Assembly: GCA_903851195.1 (NCBI GenBank) | Contig: CAINNJ010000052.1 | Span: forward strand, 32,142 to 96,141 | Length of the DNA stretch: 64,000 nucleotides | From: an uncultured Acidobacteriia bacterium | Lineage (GTDB): Bacteria > Acidobacteriota > Terriglobia > Bryobacterales > Bryobacteraceae | Direction: 5' to 3' | Shown here: one piece after another, positions 7,191-15,788 of the stretch | Position numbering within the stretch: the stretch's first letter is position 1 | Layout of the letters: each line of letters starts with the position of its first letter | Notes under the pieces: model-generated | The model's database searches: none | What the model was told of the DNA's origin: nothing | Seen by the model: the letters and a program-made list of their open reading frames with translations, nothing else | Translations under genes and position numbers: made by a program

Positions 7191-9608
7191 ATGAAGCTCT
7201 TACTGGCAGTTCTTTTCACGAGTGTGGTCTGTTTTGGCCAGAGCGACCGGGCCGAAGCGCAGAGAAACCCTTTCACCGGTAACGCACAGGCGATCGCGGC
7301 CGGGAAAACGCTTTATAACCAGGCTTGCGTGGCGTGCCACGGGGCAGACCTGCGCGGCGATCGCGGTCCGTCGCTGGTAAGCGGAACGTTTTCGCGCGGC
7401 AGTGCCGATGGCGAGATCTTCATCAATATCCGCAGCGGCATCCGGGGCACACAGATGCCGGCGTTTTCCACGTTCACGACGGATCAGACGTGGCAGATTA
7501 TTTCTTATATCCGGAGCCTGGGCGGAACGGCCGCGCCGGCGCCGGTTGGCAATGAGAACGTGACGGGCGACGCAGTGGCGGGCAAAGCCGTGTTCGAAGG
7601 CAAGGGCGGCTGCCTGAGCTGTCATATGGTGGGCGGCGCGGGCGCTTCCGTGGGTCCGGACCTCTCCGCCGCGGGACGCACGGGCGCCGCGCAGTTGCAG
7701 GCGAAGATCGCGAACCCGAACCAGCCGGCTGGCGGTGGCGGCGGGCGCGGACGCGGCCGGGGCGGCGCGGGACGGCCGACCACGGTGACGGCGAAGACGA
7801 AGGAAGGCCACGAGTATCGCGGCGTGCAGAAGGCGCAGGACGCGTTCTCCGTGCAAATGATCGATACAACCGGCAAGTATCACTCGTTCGAGAAAAGCCA
7901 GTTGGCGGATCTGAAGGTGGAAGCGAAATCGCTGATGCCGGACGACTACGCGAAGCGGCTCACCGGCGCGGAGATGCAGAATGTGGTGGCGTATCTGAAA
8001 TCGCTCGACGGATCGGATCCGGCGAAGCTGGCGGCGGGCGGCGGGCTCAGCTGGGAGCGCATTCGCGATGCGGCGAAAGAGCCGCAGAACTACCTGACGT
8101 ACTGGGGCGACCTGGCCGGGCGGCACTACTCGGCGCTGAACCAGATCAACACCGGGAACGTGAAAAACCTGCAGGCCAAGTGGGCCATGCAACTGCCCGG
8201 CGATGGCATCGTGGAATCGATTCCCACGGTGGTGGACGGCATCATGTACACCACCGGGCCGGTGGGAACCAGCGCGCAGGTGCTGGCGCTCGACGCACGC
8301 ACGGGCCGGCAGTTGTGGCGTTATGACCGCAAGCAGAAGGTGGTCAACCAGTACGAGATCAACCGCATCAATCGCGGCGTGACGGTCTTCGGTAACCGCC
8401 TGTTCTTCGGCACGCTGGACGCCGCACTGGTGGCGCTGGACGCGCGCACCGGGGCTTTCCTGTGGGAAGTGCAACTGGCGGATACGATGCTGGGCTACAG
8501 CATTACCTCGCCGCCGCTGGTGGTGAAGGACAAGATCATCACCGGCATTACGGGCGGAGAGTTCGGGATTCCGGCCTGGATCGACGCCTACGACCCCGCG
8601 ACCGGCAAGCGGCTGTGGCGCTGGAATACGATTCCCAAGCCGGGCGAGCCGGGGCATGAGACCTGGGCGGGCGACAGTTGGGAGCACGGCGCTTCGCCGA
8701 CCTGGCTGACGGGCAGTTACGATCCGGAACTGAATACGCTGTACTGGACCATCGGCAACCCGGGTCCGGATATCAACGGCGATGTGCGCAAGGGCGACAA
8801 CCTGTATAGCTGTTCGGTGGTCGCGCTCGATCCCGATACGGGCAAGCTGAAGTGGCATTACCAGTTCACGCCGAACGATACGCACGACTGGGACGCGACG
8901 GAAGACGTGGTGCTGGTGGACCGCATGTGGCACGGGCAGAACCGCAAGCTGCTGATGCAGGCGAATCGCAACGGGATCTTCTACGTTCTGGACCGCGTAA
9001 CGGGCAAGTTTCTGGCCGGTTCGCCGTTCGTTCGGGCCTCCTGGGTGAAGGGCTTCGACGAGAACGGCAGGCCGATCACGACGGAGAACTGGCGCGCGAA
9101 TCCGGAGGGGACCACCGTGTATCCTTCGCTGGGCGGCGGATCGAACTTCCAGGCGCCGTCGTACAGTCCGCAGACGGGCTGGATGTATTTCATGTATTAC
9201 GACGGGCCGGGTCGGTATTCCATCGGACCCGCGCCGTACGAGCCGGGCAAGCAGTTTCAGGGACGCGGCACGGGGGGCGGTTTCGGTCCGCCGCCGGCTG
9301 ACGGTCAGGCGCCGCCTTCCCAGGGCGTGATGGCGTTCGATCCCGAGACCGGCAAGCCGGTGTGGAAGTTCGAACTGACGCAGAACGGTCTGGCGCCGGG
9401 TCTGATGGCGACGGCCGGCGGCCTGGTGTTCGCGGCTTCGGCGGAGGGCAACTTCATGGCGCTCGACGCGAAGACCGGGAAGGCGCTGTGGCGCTTCGGA
9501 GCGGGCGGGACCATCCCTTCGTCGCCGATGAGCTACTCGGTGGATGGCAAGCAGTACGTGGCTATCTCGACGGCGAATGCGCTGTATGCGTTCGCATTGC
9601 CGGATTAG
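7191..9608 (+). CDS. PQQ-dependent dehydrogenase with two N-terminal cytochrome c domains
   Basis: Periplasmic quinoprotein that would oxidise an alcohol or sugar and pass electrons to its own haems. Signal peptide at 1-17. First haem motif CVACH (46-50); second CLSCH (141-145) in a domain resembling the Pirellula/Verrucomicrobium-type haem-binding domain, with SVGPDL after it. A Gly/Arg-rich linker (~181-195) follows. The eight-bladed PQQ propeller spans ~290-805, with repeated ALDARTG-type blade motifs and THDWDATEDVVLVD. The classical quinohaemoprotein order is propeller first, cytochrome last; here it is reversed and doubled. No adjacent Cys-Cys of the methanol dehydrogenase kind was seen. 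The substrate is unknown. The next gene starts 5 bp downstream. Confidence 0.9.
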   Translation: MKLLLAVLFTSVVCFGQSDRAEAQRNPFTGNAQAIAAGKTLYNQACVACHGADLRGDRGPSLVSGTFSRGSADGEIFINIRSGIRGTQMPAFSTFTTDQTWQIISYIRSLGGTAAPAPVGNENVTGDAVAGKAVFEGKGGCLSCHMVGGAGASVGPDLSAAGRTGAAQLQAKIANPNQPAGGGGGRGRGRGGAGRPTTVTAKTKEGHEYRGVQKAQDAFSVQMIDTTGKYHSFEKSQLADLKVEAKSLMPDDYAKRLTGAEMQNVVAYLKSLDGSDPAKLAAGGGLSWERIRDAAKEPQNYLTYWGDLAGRHYSALNQINTGNVKNLQAKWAMQLPGDGIVESIPTVVDGIMYTTGPVGTSAQVLALDARTGRQLWRYDRKQKVVNQYEINRINRGVTVFGNRLFFGTLDAALVALDARTGAFLWEVQLADTMLGYSITSPPLVVKDKIITGITGGEFGIPAWIDAYDPATGKRLWRWNTIPKPGEPGHETWAGDSWEHGASPTWLTGSYDPELNTLYWTIGNPGPDINGDVRKGDNLYSCSVVALDPDTGKLKWHYQFTPNDTHDWDATEDVVLVDRMWHGQNRKLLMQANRNGIFYVLDRVTGKFLAGSPFVRASWVKGFDENGRPITTENWRANPEGTTVYPSLGGGSNFQAPSYSPQTGWMYFMYYDGPGRYSIGPAPYEPGKQFQGRGTGGGFGPPPADGQAPPSQGVMAFDPETGKPVWKFELTQNGLAPGLMATAGGLVFAASAEGNFMALDAKTGKALWRFGAGGTIPSSPMSYSVDGKQYVAISTANALYAFALPD

Positions 9609-9613
9609 TTGCC

Positions 9614-10705
9614 ATGCCCACTCGCCGCGAGATCCTCCGATCGTCCCTCGGCCTTGCGGCCTCGTTCGCGCTGCAATCGCCGTTGACCGCCGCGCCGCGG
9701 CAGTGGCGGCTCGGCATCAATACCTATTGCCTCCGGTTCTGGAACTGGAACGACCGGCAACTGATCGATTACTGCACGAAAGAAAAGCTGGACGCGATCT
9801 TCCTGCAGGACTCGCTTGACGCCGGCGTGATGAAGCCGGCGCATTGGGCGGAAGTCCGGGCGTGGACGAAGGACGCCGGGCTGCATCTCGAAACCGGCGG
9901 CAGCGCCCTGCTGCCGAAGACGCCGGAGGGCGCTCCGCAATCCATCGCCACGCTGCGGCAGAATATCGAGCGCGCGAAGGGGATGGGCGCGACCATGCTG
10001 CGCGCGTTGCTGGCGAGCGACCGCTACAGCATGCCGGAAGGGCCGGTGGAGCAGCATGTCGAAACCGGGGTAAAAATTCTGCGCGCCGTGCGGCAGCAGG
10101 TGCTGGACGCCGGGCTGAAGATCGGCATCGAGAATCACAAAGATATTCAGGCGTGGCGAACGCGGCAACTGATTGAAGCGGCGGGGACGGACTTCGTGGG
10201 GTCGTATCTCGACACCGGCAATCCGGTGTTCGTGGCGGAACACCCGCTCACCACCATTGAGGAACTGGGGCCGGTGGCTCTGAGCTTCCATCTGCGCGAT
10301 TCGGTGGTGTACGAACTGCCCGAGGGAATCGCGGTGCAGTGGGTGCCTTTGGGCGAAGGAACCGTGGACTTCAAAGCGCTGGTGGCGCGGGCGGCGGAGA
10401 TCATGGCGCCGCAGGTGCATATCTACTGCAAGCCGATCACGGCGCGTCCGCCGGTGGTGCTGCCGGTCTATTCGGACGAGTTCTGGACGAAGTGGTTTCC
10501 GGGCGCGCGATCCCGCGATCTGGCGCGCTTCGAGGCATTGGCGAAGCGCGGACGGCCGTGGAACAAACCGCACCTGATGGCCGATCTGCCGGAGGTGCGG
10601 GACAAATATATGGACGCGCTGAAGATCCAGCAGATGGCGCACATGGAACAGAGCCTGCAATACTGCCGCAAGGAGCTGAATCTCGGCGTGCGCTGGCGGG
10701 CCTGA
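9614..10705 (+). CDS. Tat-exported sugar phosphate isomerase/epimerase-like TIM barrel protein
   Basis: Xylose isomerase-like TIM barrel (AP endonuclease 2 superfamily). The ATG at 9614 starts MPTRREILRSSLGLAASFAL, a twin-arginine signal. The barrel shows KIGIENHKD (~170s) and GSYLDTGNPVF, where Glu, His and Asp are the usual metal ligands, and a later SFHLRDS. It is 363 aa, normal for the group. It starts 5 bp after the PQQ dehydrogenase stop, so the two are probably cotranscribed and may act on the same periplasmic sugar or polyol; that link is inference. It converges with fabI, leaving only 9 bp between stops. Confidence 0.83.
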   Translation: MPTRREILRSSLGLAASFALQSPLTAAPRQWRLGINTYCLRFWNWNDRQLIDYCTKEKLDAIFLQDSLDAGVMKPAHWAEVRAWTKDAGLHLETGGSALLPKTPEGAPQSIATLRQNIERAKGMGATMLRALLASDRYSMPEGPVEQHVETGVKILRAVRQQVLDAGLKIGIENHKDIQAWRTRQLIEAAGTDFVGSYLDTGNPVFVAEHPLTTIEELGPVALSFHLRDSVVYELPEGIAVQWVPLGEGTVDFKALVARAAEIMAPQVHIYCKPITARPPVVLPVYSDEFWTKWFPGARSRDLARFEALAKRGRPWNKPHLMADLPEVRDKYMDALKIQQMAHMEQSLQYCRKELNLGVRWRA

Positions 10706-10714
10706 AGCCCTAAC

Positions 10715-11479
10715 CTAAAGCAACTGCATGCCGGAATCGACGTAGATCACGTTGCCGGTAATGCCGCGGCTCAGGTCGCTCGCGAGGAACGCGGCGGTGT
10801 CGCCGACTTCGCCGGCTTCGGTGACGTGGCGCAGGGGCGACATCTCTTTCGTCGCGTCGAGCATCACCGAGAGGTCTTTCACGGCCCGGGCGGACGCGGT
10901 CTTCACGGCGCCGGCGGAGATCGCGTTCACGCGGATTTTCCGCGGGCCGAGGTCATTGGCCAGATACCGCATGGACGCTTCGAGGGCCGCCTTCGCCACG
11001 CCCATCACGTTGTAGTTCGGGCGCACGCGCACGGCGCCGAGATACGTGAGGGTCGTGATGGAGCCGCCGTTCGTCATCAGCGGCGCAATGGCGCGGGACA
11101 TGGCGACCAGCGAGTAGGCGCTCACGTTCTGGGCCAGCAGGAAACCATCCCGCTGCGTTTCGACGAAGGGACGGCCCAGGTCTTCGCGGTTGGCGAAAGC
11201 CAGACTGTGCACCAGCGCGTCGATCGGCTTGCCCAACTCGCGCAGGCTGCCTTCGAGCGCGGCCACTTCTTCGTCCTTCGTGACGTCACAGGGCAGCATC
11301 TTCGCCACGGGCATGTTGCCCACGATGGATTCGATGGTGTCGCGCTGCTTTTCATTCACGTACGTGAGCACCAGGGAAGCGCCTTCGCGCGCGAACGACT
11401 CCGCGATTCCGTAAGCGAGGCTCCACTTATTGGCGATACCGGAAATGACCGCCGTTTTTCCTTCGAGCAATGCTGGCAT
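10715..11479 (-). CDS. fabI: Enoyl-[acyl-carrier-protein] reductase (NADH), FabI type
   Basis: Catalyses the last reduction of the fatty-acid elongation cycle in the cytoplasm. The atypical glycine motif GIANKWSLAYGIA near the N-terminus, the active-site pattern Y-x6-Y-x6-K in YLGAVRVRPNYNVMGVAKA, and the length of 254 aa identify FabI rather than FabG. GITGNVIYVDSG near the C-terminus is also typical. The gene runs toward the TIM-barrel gene and has its own start 11 bp after the stop of the hydrolase gene upstream, so the minus-strand genes thiC, hydrolase and fabI may share a transcript. Confidence 0.96.
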   Translation of the reverse strand: MPALLEGKTAVISGIANKWSLAYGIAESFAREGASLVLTYVNEKQRDTIESIVGNMPVAKMLPCDVTKDEEVAALEGSLRELGKPIDALVHSLAFANREDLGRPFVETQRDGFLLAQNVSAYSLVAMSRAIAPLMTNGGSITTLTYLGAVRVRPNYNVMGVAKAALEASMRYLANDLGPRKIRVNAISAGAVKTASARAVKDLSVMLDATKEMSPLRHVTEAGEVGDTAAFLASDLSRGITGNVIYVDSGMQLL

Positions 11480-11490
11480 GAATTATCAGG

Positions 11491-12366
11491 TTACTTCAGC
11501 AGGTTATTCACACGCAGCCAGTTCACCATCAGGCCGGGCCATTGGGCGAGCGCGAAATCGTCCATGCCGAGGCCGACGCCGTGCGGGCCGCGCTGGAAGA
11601 TGTGCATCTCGGCGACCACGCCGGCTTTACGCAGGGCGAGAAAGTAAGCAATGCTGTTTTCCGCGGGCACGCCGGTGTCGCCGTTGGTGTGGAAGATGAA
11701 CGTGGGCGGGGTCTGCGCGGTGACGGCGTTCTCACCGGAAAGGCTCTTCGCCAGCGCGGGATCGGGATTGTCGCCGAGCAGGTTCTTCTTCGAGCCCTGG
11801 TGGGTCCATGGCTCCACGAGGGAGATGACGGGATAGCCGAGGATGGCGAAGTCGGGGCGGCTGCTCACGCGGTCGATGGCGTCGGGCGCGTCGGCTTTGC
11901 CGGCCTCGAAATGGGTGGAGGCGGTGGAGGCGAGGTGCCCGCCCGCCGAGAAGCCCATGATGCCGATGCGGTCCGGCGCGATCCGCCACTCGGCGGCGTG
12001 CGAACGAACGGTGCGGAGGGCGCGCTGGGCGTCGCCGATTTCGATGGGGTGGTGATAGCGGGGTCCGAGGCGGTATTTCAGGACGAACGCGACGATTCCG
12101 AGCGAGTTCAGGTAGTTCGCCACCTGCCGGCCTTCATGGTTCATGGCGAGAGCGCCGTAGCCGCCACCGGGGCAGACGATCACGGCCGTCATGCCGGGGG
12201 TCGCGGCGCGCGGCAGGTACGCGGTGAGCGTGGGAATATCGCGGTCCTCGGTGCCCTGCGCGCCGGGAGCCTGCCCCTTCCAGAGGGGGAACGGCTCGGT
12301 ATCTTTTAACGGCTGGGCGGACAGGACCGCGCAACTGAACAGGAGGGACACGACAAATCGCTTCAT
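11491..12366 (-). CDS. Secreted alpha/beta hydrolase (BD-FAE / acetylxylan esterase-like)
   Basis: Exported serine hydrolase related to esterases/lipases of the carbohydrate-esterase kind. The ATG at 12366 is preferred over the adjoining GTG; it gives the signal peptide MKRFVVSLLFSCAVLSAQ. Motifs: oxyanion region PGGGYGALA (HGGG-like), nucleophile elbow IGFSAGGHLA with the catalytic Ser, a later Asp in HTNGDTGVP, and His in RGPHGVGLG. Length 291 aa, usual for family members that act on acetylated or feruloylated sugars. No convincing Shine-Dalgarno is visible. It lies between thiC and fabI, unrelated in function. Confidence 0.85.
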   Translation of the reverse strand: MKRFVVSLLFSCAVLSAQPLKDTEPFPLWKGQAPGAQGTEDRDIPTLTAYLPRAATPGMTAVIVCPGGGYGALAMNHEGRQVANYLNSLGIVAFVLKYRLGPRYHHPIEIGDAQRALRTVRSHAAEWRIAPDRIGIMGFSAGGHLASTASTHFEAGKADAPDAIDRVSSRPDFAILGYPVISLVEPWTHQGSKKNLLGDNPDPALAKSLSGENAVTAQTPPTFIFHTNGDTGVPAENSIAYFLALRKAGVVAEMHIFQRGPHGVGLGMDDFALAQWPGLMVNWLRVNNLLK

Positions 12367-12397
12367 CACAGTGAAAGCGATGATATCAGGGCGAGCG

Positions 12398-13768
<1,371 letters not shown>

Positions 13769-13850
13769 CTAAAGTTAGTGTACTGTGCCGTCGCATGGCG
13801 TGTGCCGCCGCGAAACTTACGCCCGGCCGCCGGGGATCGTTCCACCGGAC

Positions 13851-13861
13851 TGTAGTTTACA
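13851..13861. promoter_or_regulatory. Small palindrome TGTAGTTTACA, possible BrnA operator
   Basis: Interrupted inverted repeat TGTA-GTT-TACA between thiC and brnT, also flanked by CTGT...ACAG. It overlaps a weak forward promoter (TTTACA at 13857-13862, TATCAT near 13877-13882). BrnA antitoxins bind inverted repeats in their own promoter, so an operator is plausible, but a palindrome this short could be chance. Confidence 0.25.
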
Positions 13862-13880
13862 CAGGCGCGGGAGGGTTATC

Positions 13881-13922
13881 ATGACTGGGCAGCCATGCTT
13901 CGGTTCGAGTGGGACATCGTGA
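13881..13922 (+). other. Possible 13-codon leader ORF overlapping the brnT start
   Basis: ATG at 13881 preceded by GGGAGGG (13869-13875) at 5-nt spacing, the best ribosome site before the toxin gene. It reads MTGQPCFGSSGTS then TGA at 13920-13922, crossing the brnT ATG (13895) in another frame. brnT itself has no well-spaced site. The leader could couple or limit toxin translation; nothing shows that it is expressed. Confidence 0.25.
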
Positions 13923-14179
13923 GAGCCCGGAACAGCCAGCGCAGGCACCGCATCGGTTTCGACGATGCGATGCACGTGTTCGGGGATCCGCGCGCGCTGT
14001 TCTCGCACAACGAGGAGAGCGGACACAGGCAGGCGATCGGCATGGCGGGCGGGATTGCCGTGGTGCTGGAGCACGCCGTGCGGGAAGACGGCGAGACGAT
14101 TCAGTTGCTCGCCGCGCGGCGCGCCACGCGGGAAGAACGGGAGCGCTATGAGCAGATTGCTTCGCAGAACGCCGGCTGA
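13895..14179 (+). CDS. brnT: BrnT family type II toxin (RelE/barnase-like ribonuclease)
   Basis: Small ribonuclease toxin that cuts RNA and stops translation until bound by BrnA. The 94-aa product begins MLRFEWDIVRARNSQRRHRIGFDDAMHVF and ends with the family's ISARRAT-like block, here LLAARRATREERERYE; both are typical of BrnT. The ATG at 13895 is the only in-frame start candidate upstream, since no GTG or TTG occurs in that frame back to ~13865. Its 3' end overlaps brnA by 32 nt, the usual toxin-first order. Regulation is expected through BrnA binding to the promoter region. Confidence 0.92.
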   Translation: MLRFEWDIVRARNSQRRHRIGFDDAMHVFGDPRALFSHNEESGHRQAIGMAGGIAVVLEHAVREDGETIQLLAARRATREERERYEQIASQNAG

Positions 14180-14453
14180 AAGCCCCCTCACCGACGACCG
14201 CAGGCGAATTCTGGCCAAAGCGGCGGCGCGGCCCGATGCCGAGATCGATTTTTCCGATGTCCCGCCTTTGACGGAGGAATTTTGGGCGAAGGCGGTGCGG
14301 AATCCGTTTTATCGCTCCGAAAAGCAGCTGCTCACGGTCCGTCTGGATACGGATATCGCTCTCTGGCTCCGTCAGCAGGGCAAAGGCTATCAAACGCGGC
14401 TGAACGATCTGCTTCGCGAAGCGATGCAGGCGGACCTGGCCAAACGCGGCTGA
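14148..14453 (+). CDS. brnA: BrnA family antitoxin (ribbon-helix-helix)
   Basis: Antitoxin that binds BrnT and represses the operon. The ATG at 14148, inside the end of brnT, has GGGAG four nt upstream. The 101-aa protein has an N-terminal part expected to contact the toxin (ILAKAAARPDAEIDFSDVPP, then LTEEFWAKAVRNPF) and the C-terminal DNA-binding block with QLLTVRLDTDIALWLRQQGK and YQTRLNDLLREAM, which is the BrnA signature. Only brnT-brnA is present here; no mobility gene adjoins the pair. Confidence 0.92.
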   Translation: MSRLLRRTPAESPLTDDRRRILAKAAARPDAEIDFSDVPPLTEEFWAKAVRNPFYRSEKQLLTVRLDTDIALWLRQQGKGYQTRLNDLLREAMQADLAKRG

Positions 14454-14483
14454 GACGGTTTCCAGTCTTCCCGTAACGCGCTG

Positions 14484-14489
14484 TACAAT
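14484..14489 (+). promoter_or_regulatory. TACAAT -10 box immediately before the M24 peptidase gene
   Basis: TACAAT ends 6 nt before the TTG at 14496, so transcription would begin at or next to the start codon. That would make the mRNA leaderless. The -35 region is poor (TTTCCA at 14459-14464, 19-nt spacer). Confidence 0.35.
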
Positions 14490-14495
14490 CAAGGG

Positions 14496-15788
14496 TTGCG
14501 ACGCCACCTGCCACTCTTCTTTGTCGTTTTACAGCTTGCTTCGCAACTCGGCGCGGCCGTGTCTCCGGAGTTTGCCGAACGCCGCGGGAAGTGGCGAAAA
14601 GCGAACACGGGCGGCATCCTGGTGCTGTTCGGGGCGAAGGAAAGCGAAGACCTGCACTACGGTTTCTATCAGGAAACCAATTTCCTCTATCTGACAGGCT
14701 GGTCGGAGCCCGGCGCGATTCTGGTAATCACGCCCGAGCCCGATAAAGACGAACCCGGTCTGCAGGAGCGGTCCCGCGTCCCCCGTGAAATTCTGTTCCT
14801 GCCGCAACGCGTGCCGGCGCAGGAGAAGTGGACCGGACGCAAACTCGGCCCTTCGGACACGAATGCCGCGGAGGTTACCGGCTTCCGCACCGTGATGCCG
14901 GCGGAACGCTTTGAGAGCGAGTTGCGCGCGCTGCTCGACCTCTATCCGGCCACCTACGGGTTGCCAGTCGATAAGTCATTGCTGGAACGCCTGGCGCCGC
15001 TGCGGGGCGTGCTGGACGCGGCGGGCCCGCTGGCACGACTCCGCATGGAGAAATCGGAGGCCGAGATCAGCGCCATTCAGCACGCCACGGACGTTTCCGT
15101 GGAGGCCCACCGCGCGGCCTGGAAGATGATTCGGCCCGGCGAGTACGAGTACGAAATCGCCGCCGTAATGGCCGGCACCTACATGATGGAAGGCTGCCGC
15201 CGCGGGGCCTACGCCCCGATTGTCGGTTCCGGCCCGAACTCCACCACGCTGCACTATTCGCGCAACTCACGCCGCATGGATTCCGGCGAAGTGGCGGTGA
15301 TGGACGTGGCCGCCGAATGCGCGGACTACGCCAGCGACATCACGCGTACCCTGCCCGTGAACGGCCATTTTTCGGCGCGGCAGCGGGAGATCTACGACAT
15401 TGTGCTGGGCGCGCAGCGAGCCGCCATCGCAGCGGTGAAACCGGGCATGACCCTGGGCCGAAAGACGCCGGACAGCCTGTATAAAATCGCTTTCGACTAC
15501 ATCGATCACCACGGCAAAGACCTGCACGGCGCGTCACTGGGCAAGTACTTCGTCCACGGCCTGTCGCACCACGTGGGGCTGGACGTGCACGATGCCTCCG
15601 ACACCACGACGCCGCTGCGGGCCGGCATGGTGATCACCATCGAGCCCGGCATTTACATCCCGGAGGAGAACATCGGGATCCGCATCGAAGACGTGGTTCT
15701 TGTAACGGAGAAAGGCGGGAGGGTGCTGAGCGCCGCGTTGCCCACCGATCCCGATGAGATTGAGCGTGCGCTGGCGCAGCGGAAGTAG
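14496..15788 (+). CDS. Exported Xaa-Pro aminopeptidase (M24B, PepP-like)
   Basis: Metallopeptidase removing N-terminal residues before proline. The TTG start at 14496 is needed for the signal peptide MRRHLPLFFVVLQLASQLGAA; a TACAAT box ends 6 nt earlier. The N-terminal creatinase-like domain covers ~25-180. The pita-bread domain carries the five metal ligands in VAVMDVAAECADYASDITRT (two Asp), GLSHHVGLDVHD (His), TIEPGIYIP (Glu) and GIRIEDVVLVT (Glu). Length 430 aa, usual for PepP. An exported PepP is less common than the cytoplasmic form. Its last 35 nt overlap the CHASE2 kinase gene, so the two are cotranslated. Confidence 0.92.
   Translation: MRRHLPLFFVVLQLASQLGAAVSPEFAERRGKWRKANTGGILVLFGAKESEDLHYGFYQETNFLYLTGWSEPGAILVITPEPDKDEPGLQERSRVPREILFLPQRVPAQEKWTGRKLGPSDTNAAEVTGFRTVMPAERFESELRALLDLYPATYGLPVDKSLLERLAPLRGVLDAAGPLARLRMEKSEAEISAIQHATDVSVEAHRAAWKMIRPGEYEYEIAAVMAGTYMMEGCRRGAYAPIVGSGPNSTTLHYSRNSRRMDSGEVAVMDVAAECADYASDITRTLPVNGHFSARQREIYDIVLGAQRAAIAAVKPGMTLGRKTPDSLYKIAFDYIDHHGKDLHGASLGKYFVHGLSHHVGLDVHDASDTTTPLRAGMVITIEPGIYIPEENIGIRIEDVVLVTEKGGRVLSAALPTDPDEIERALAQRK

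Noticed and set aside
13769..13894. TPP riboswitch for thiC
   Set aside because: None of the conserved elements are visible on the minus strand.
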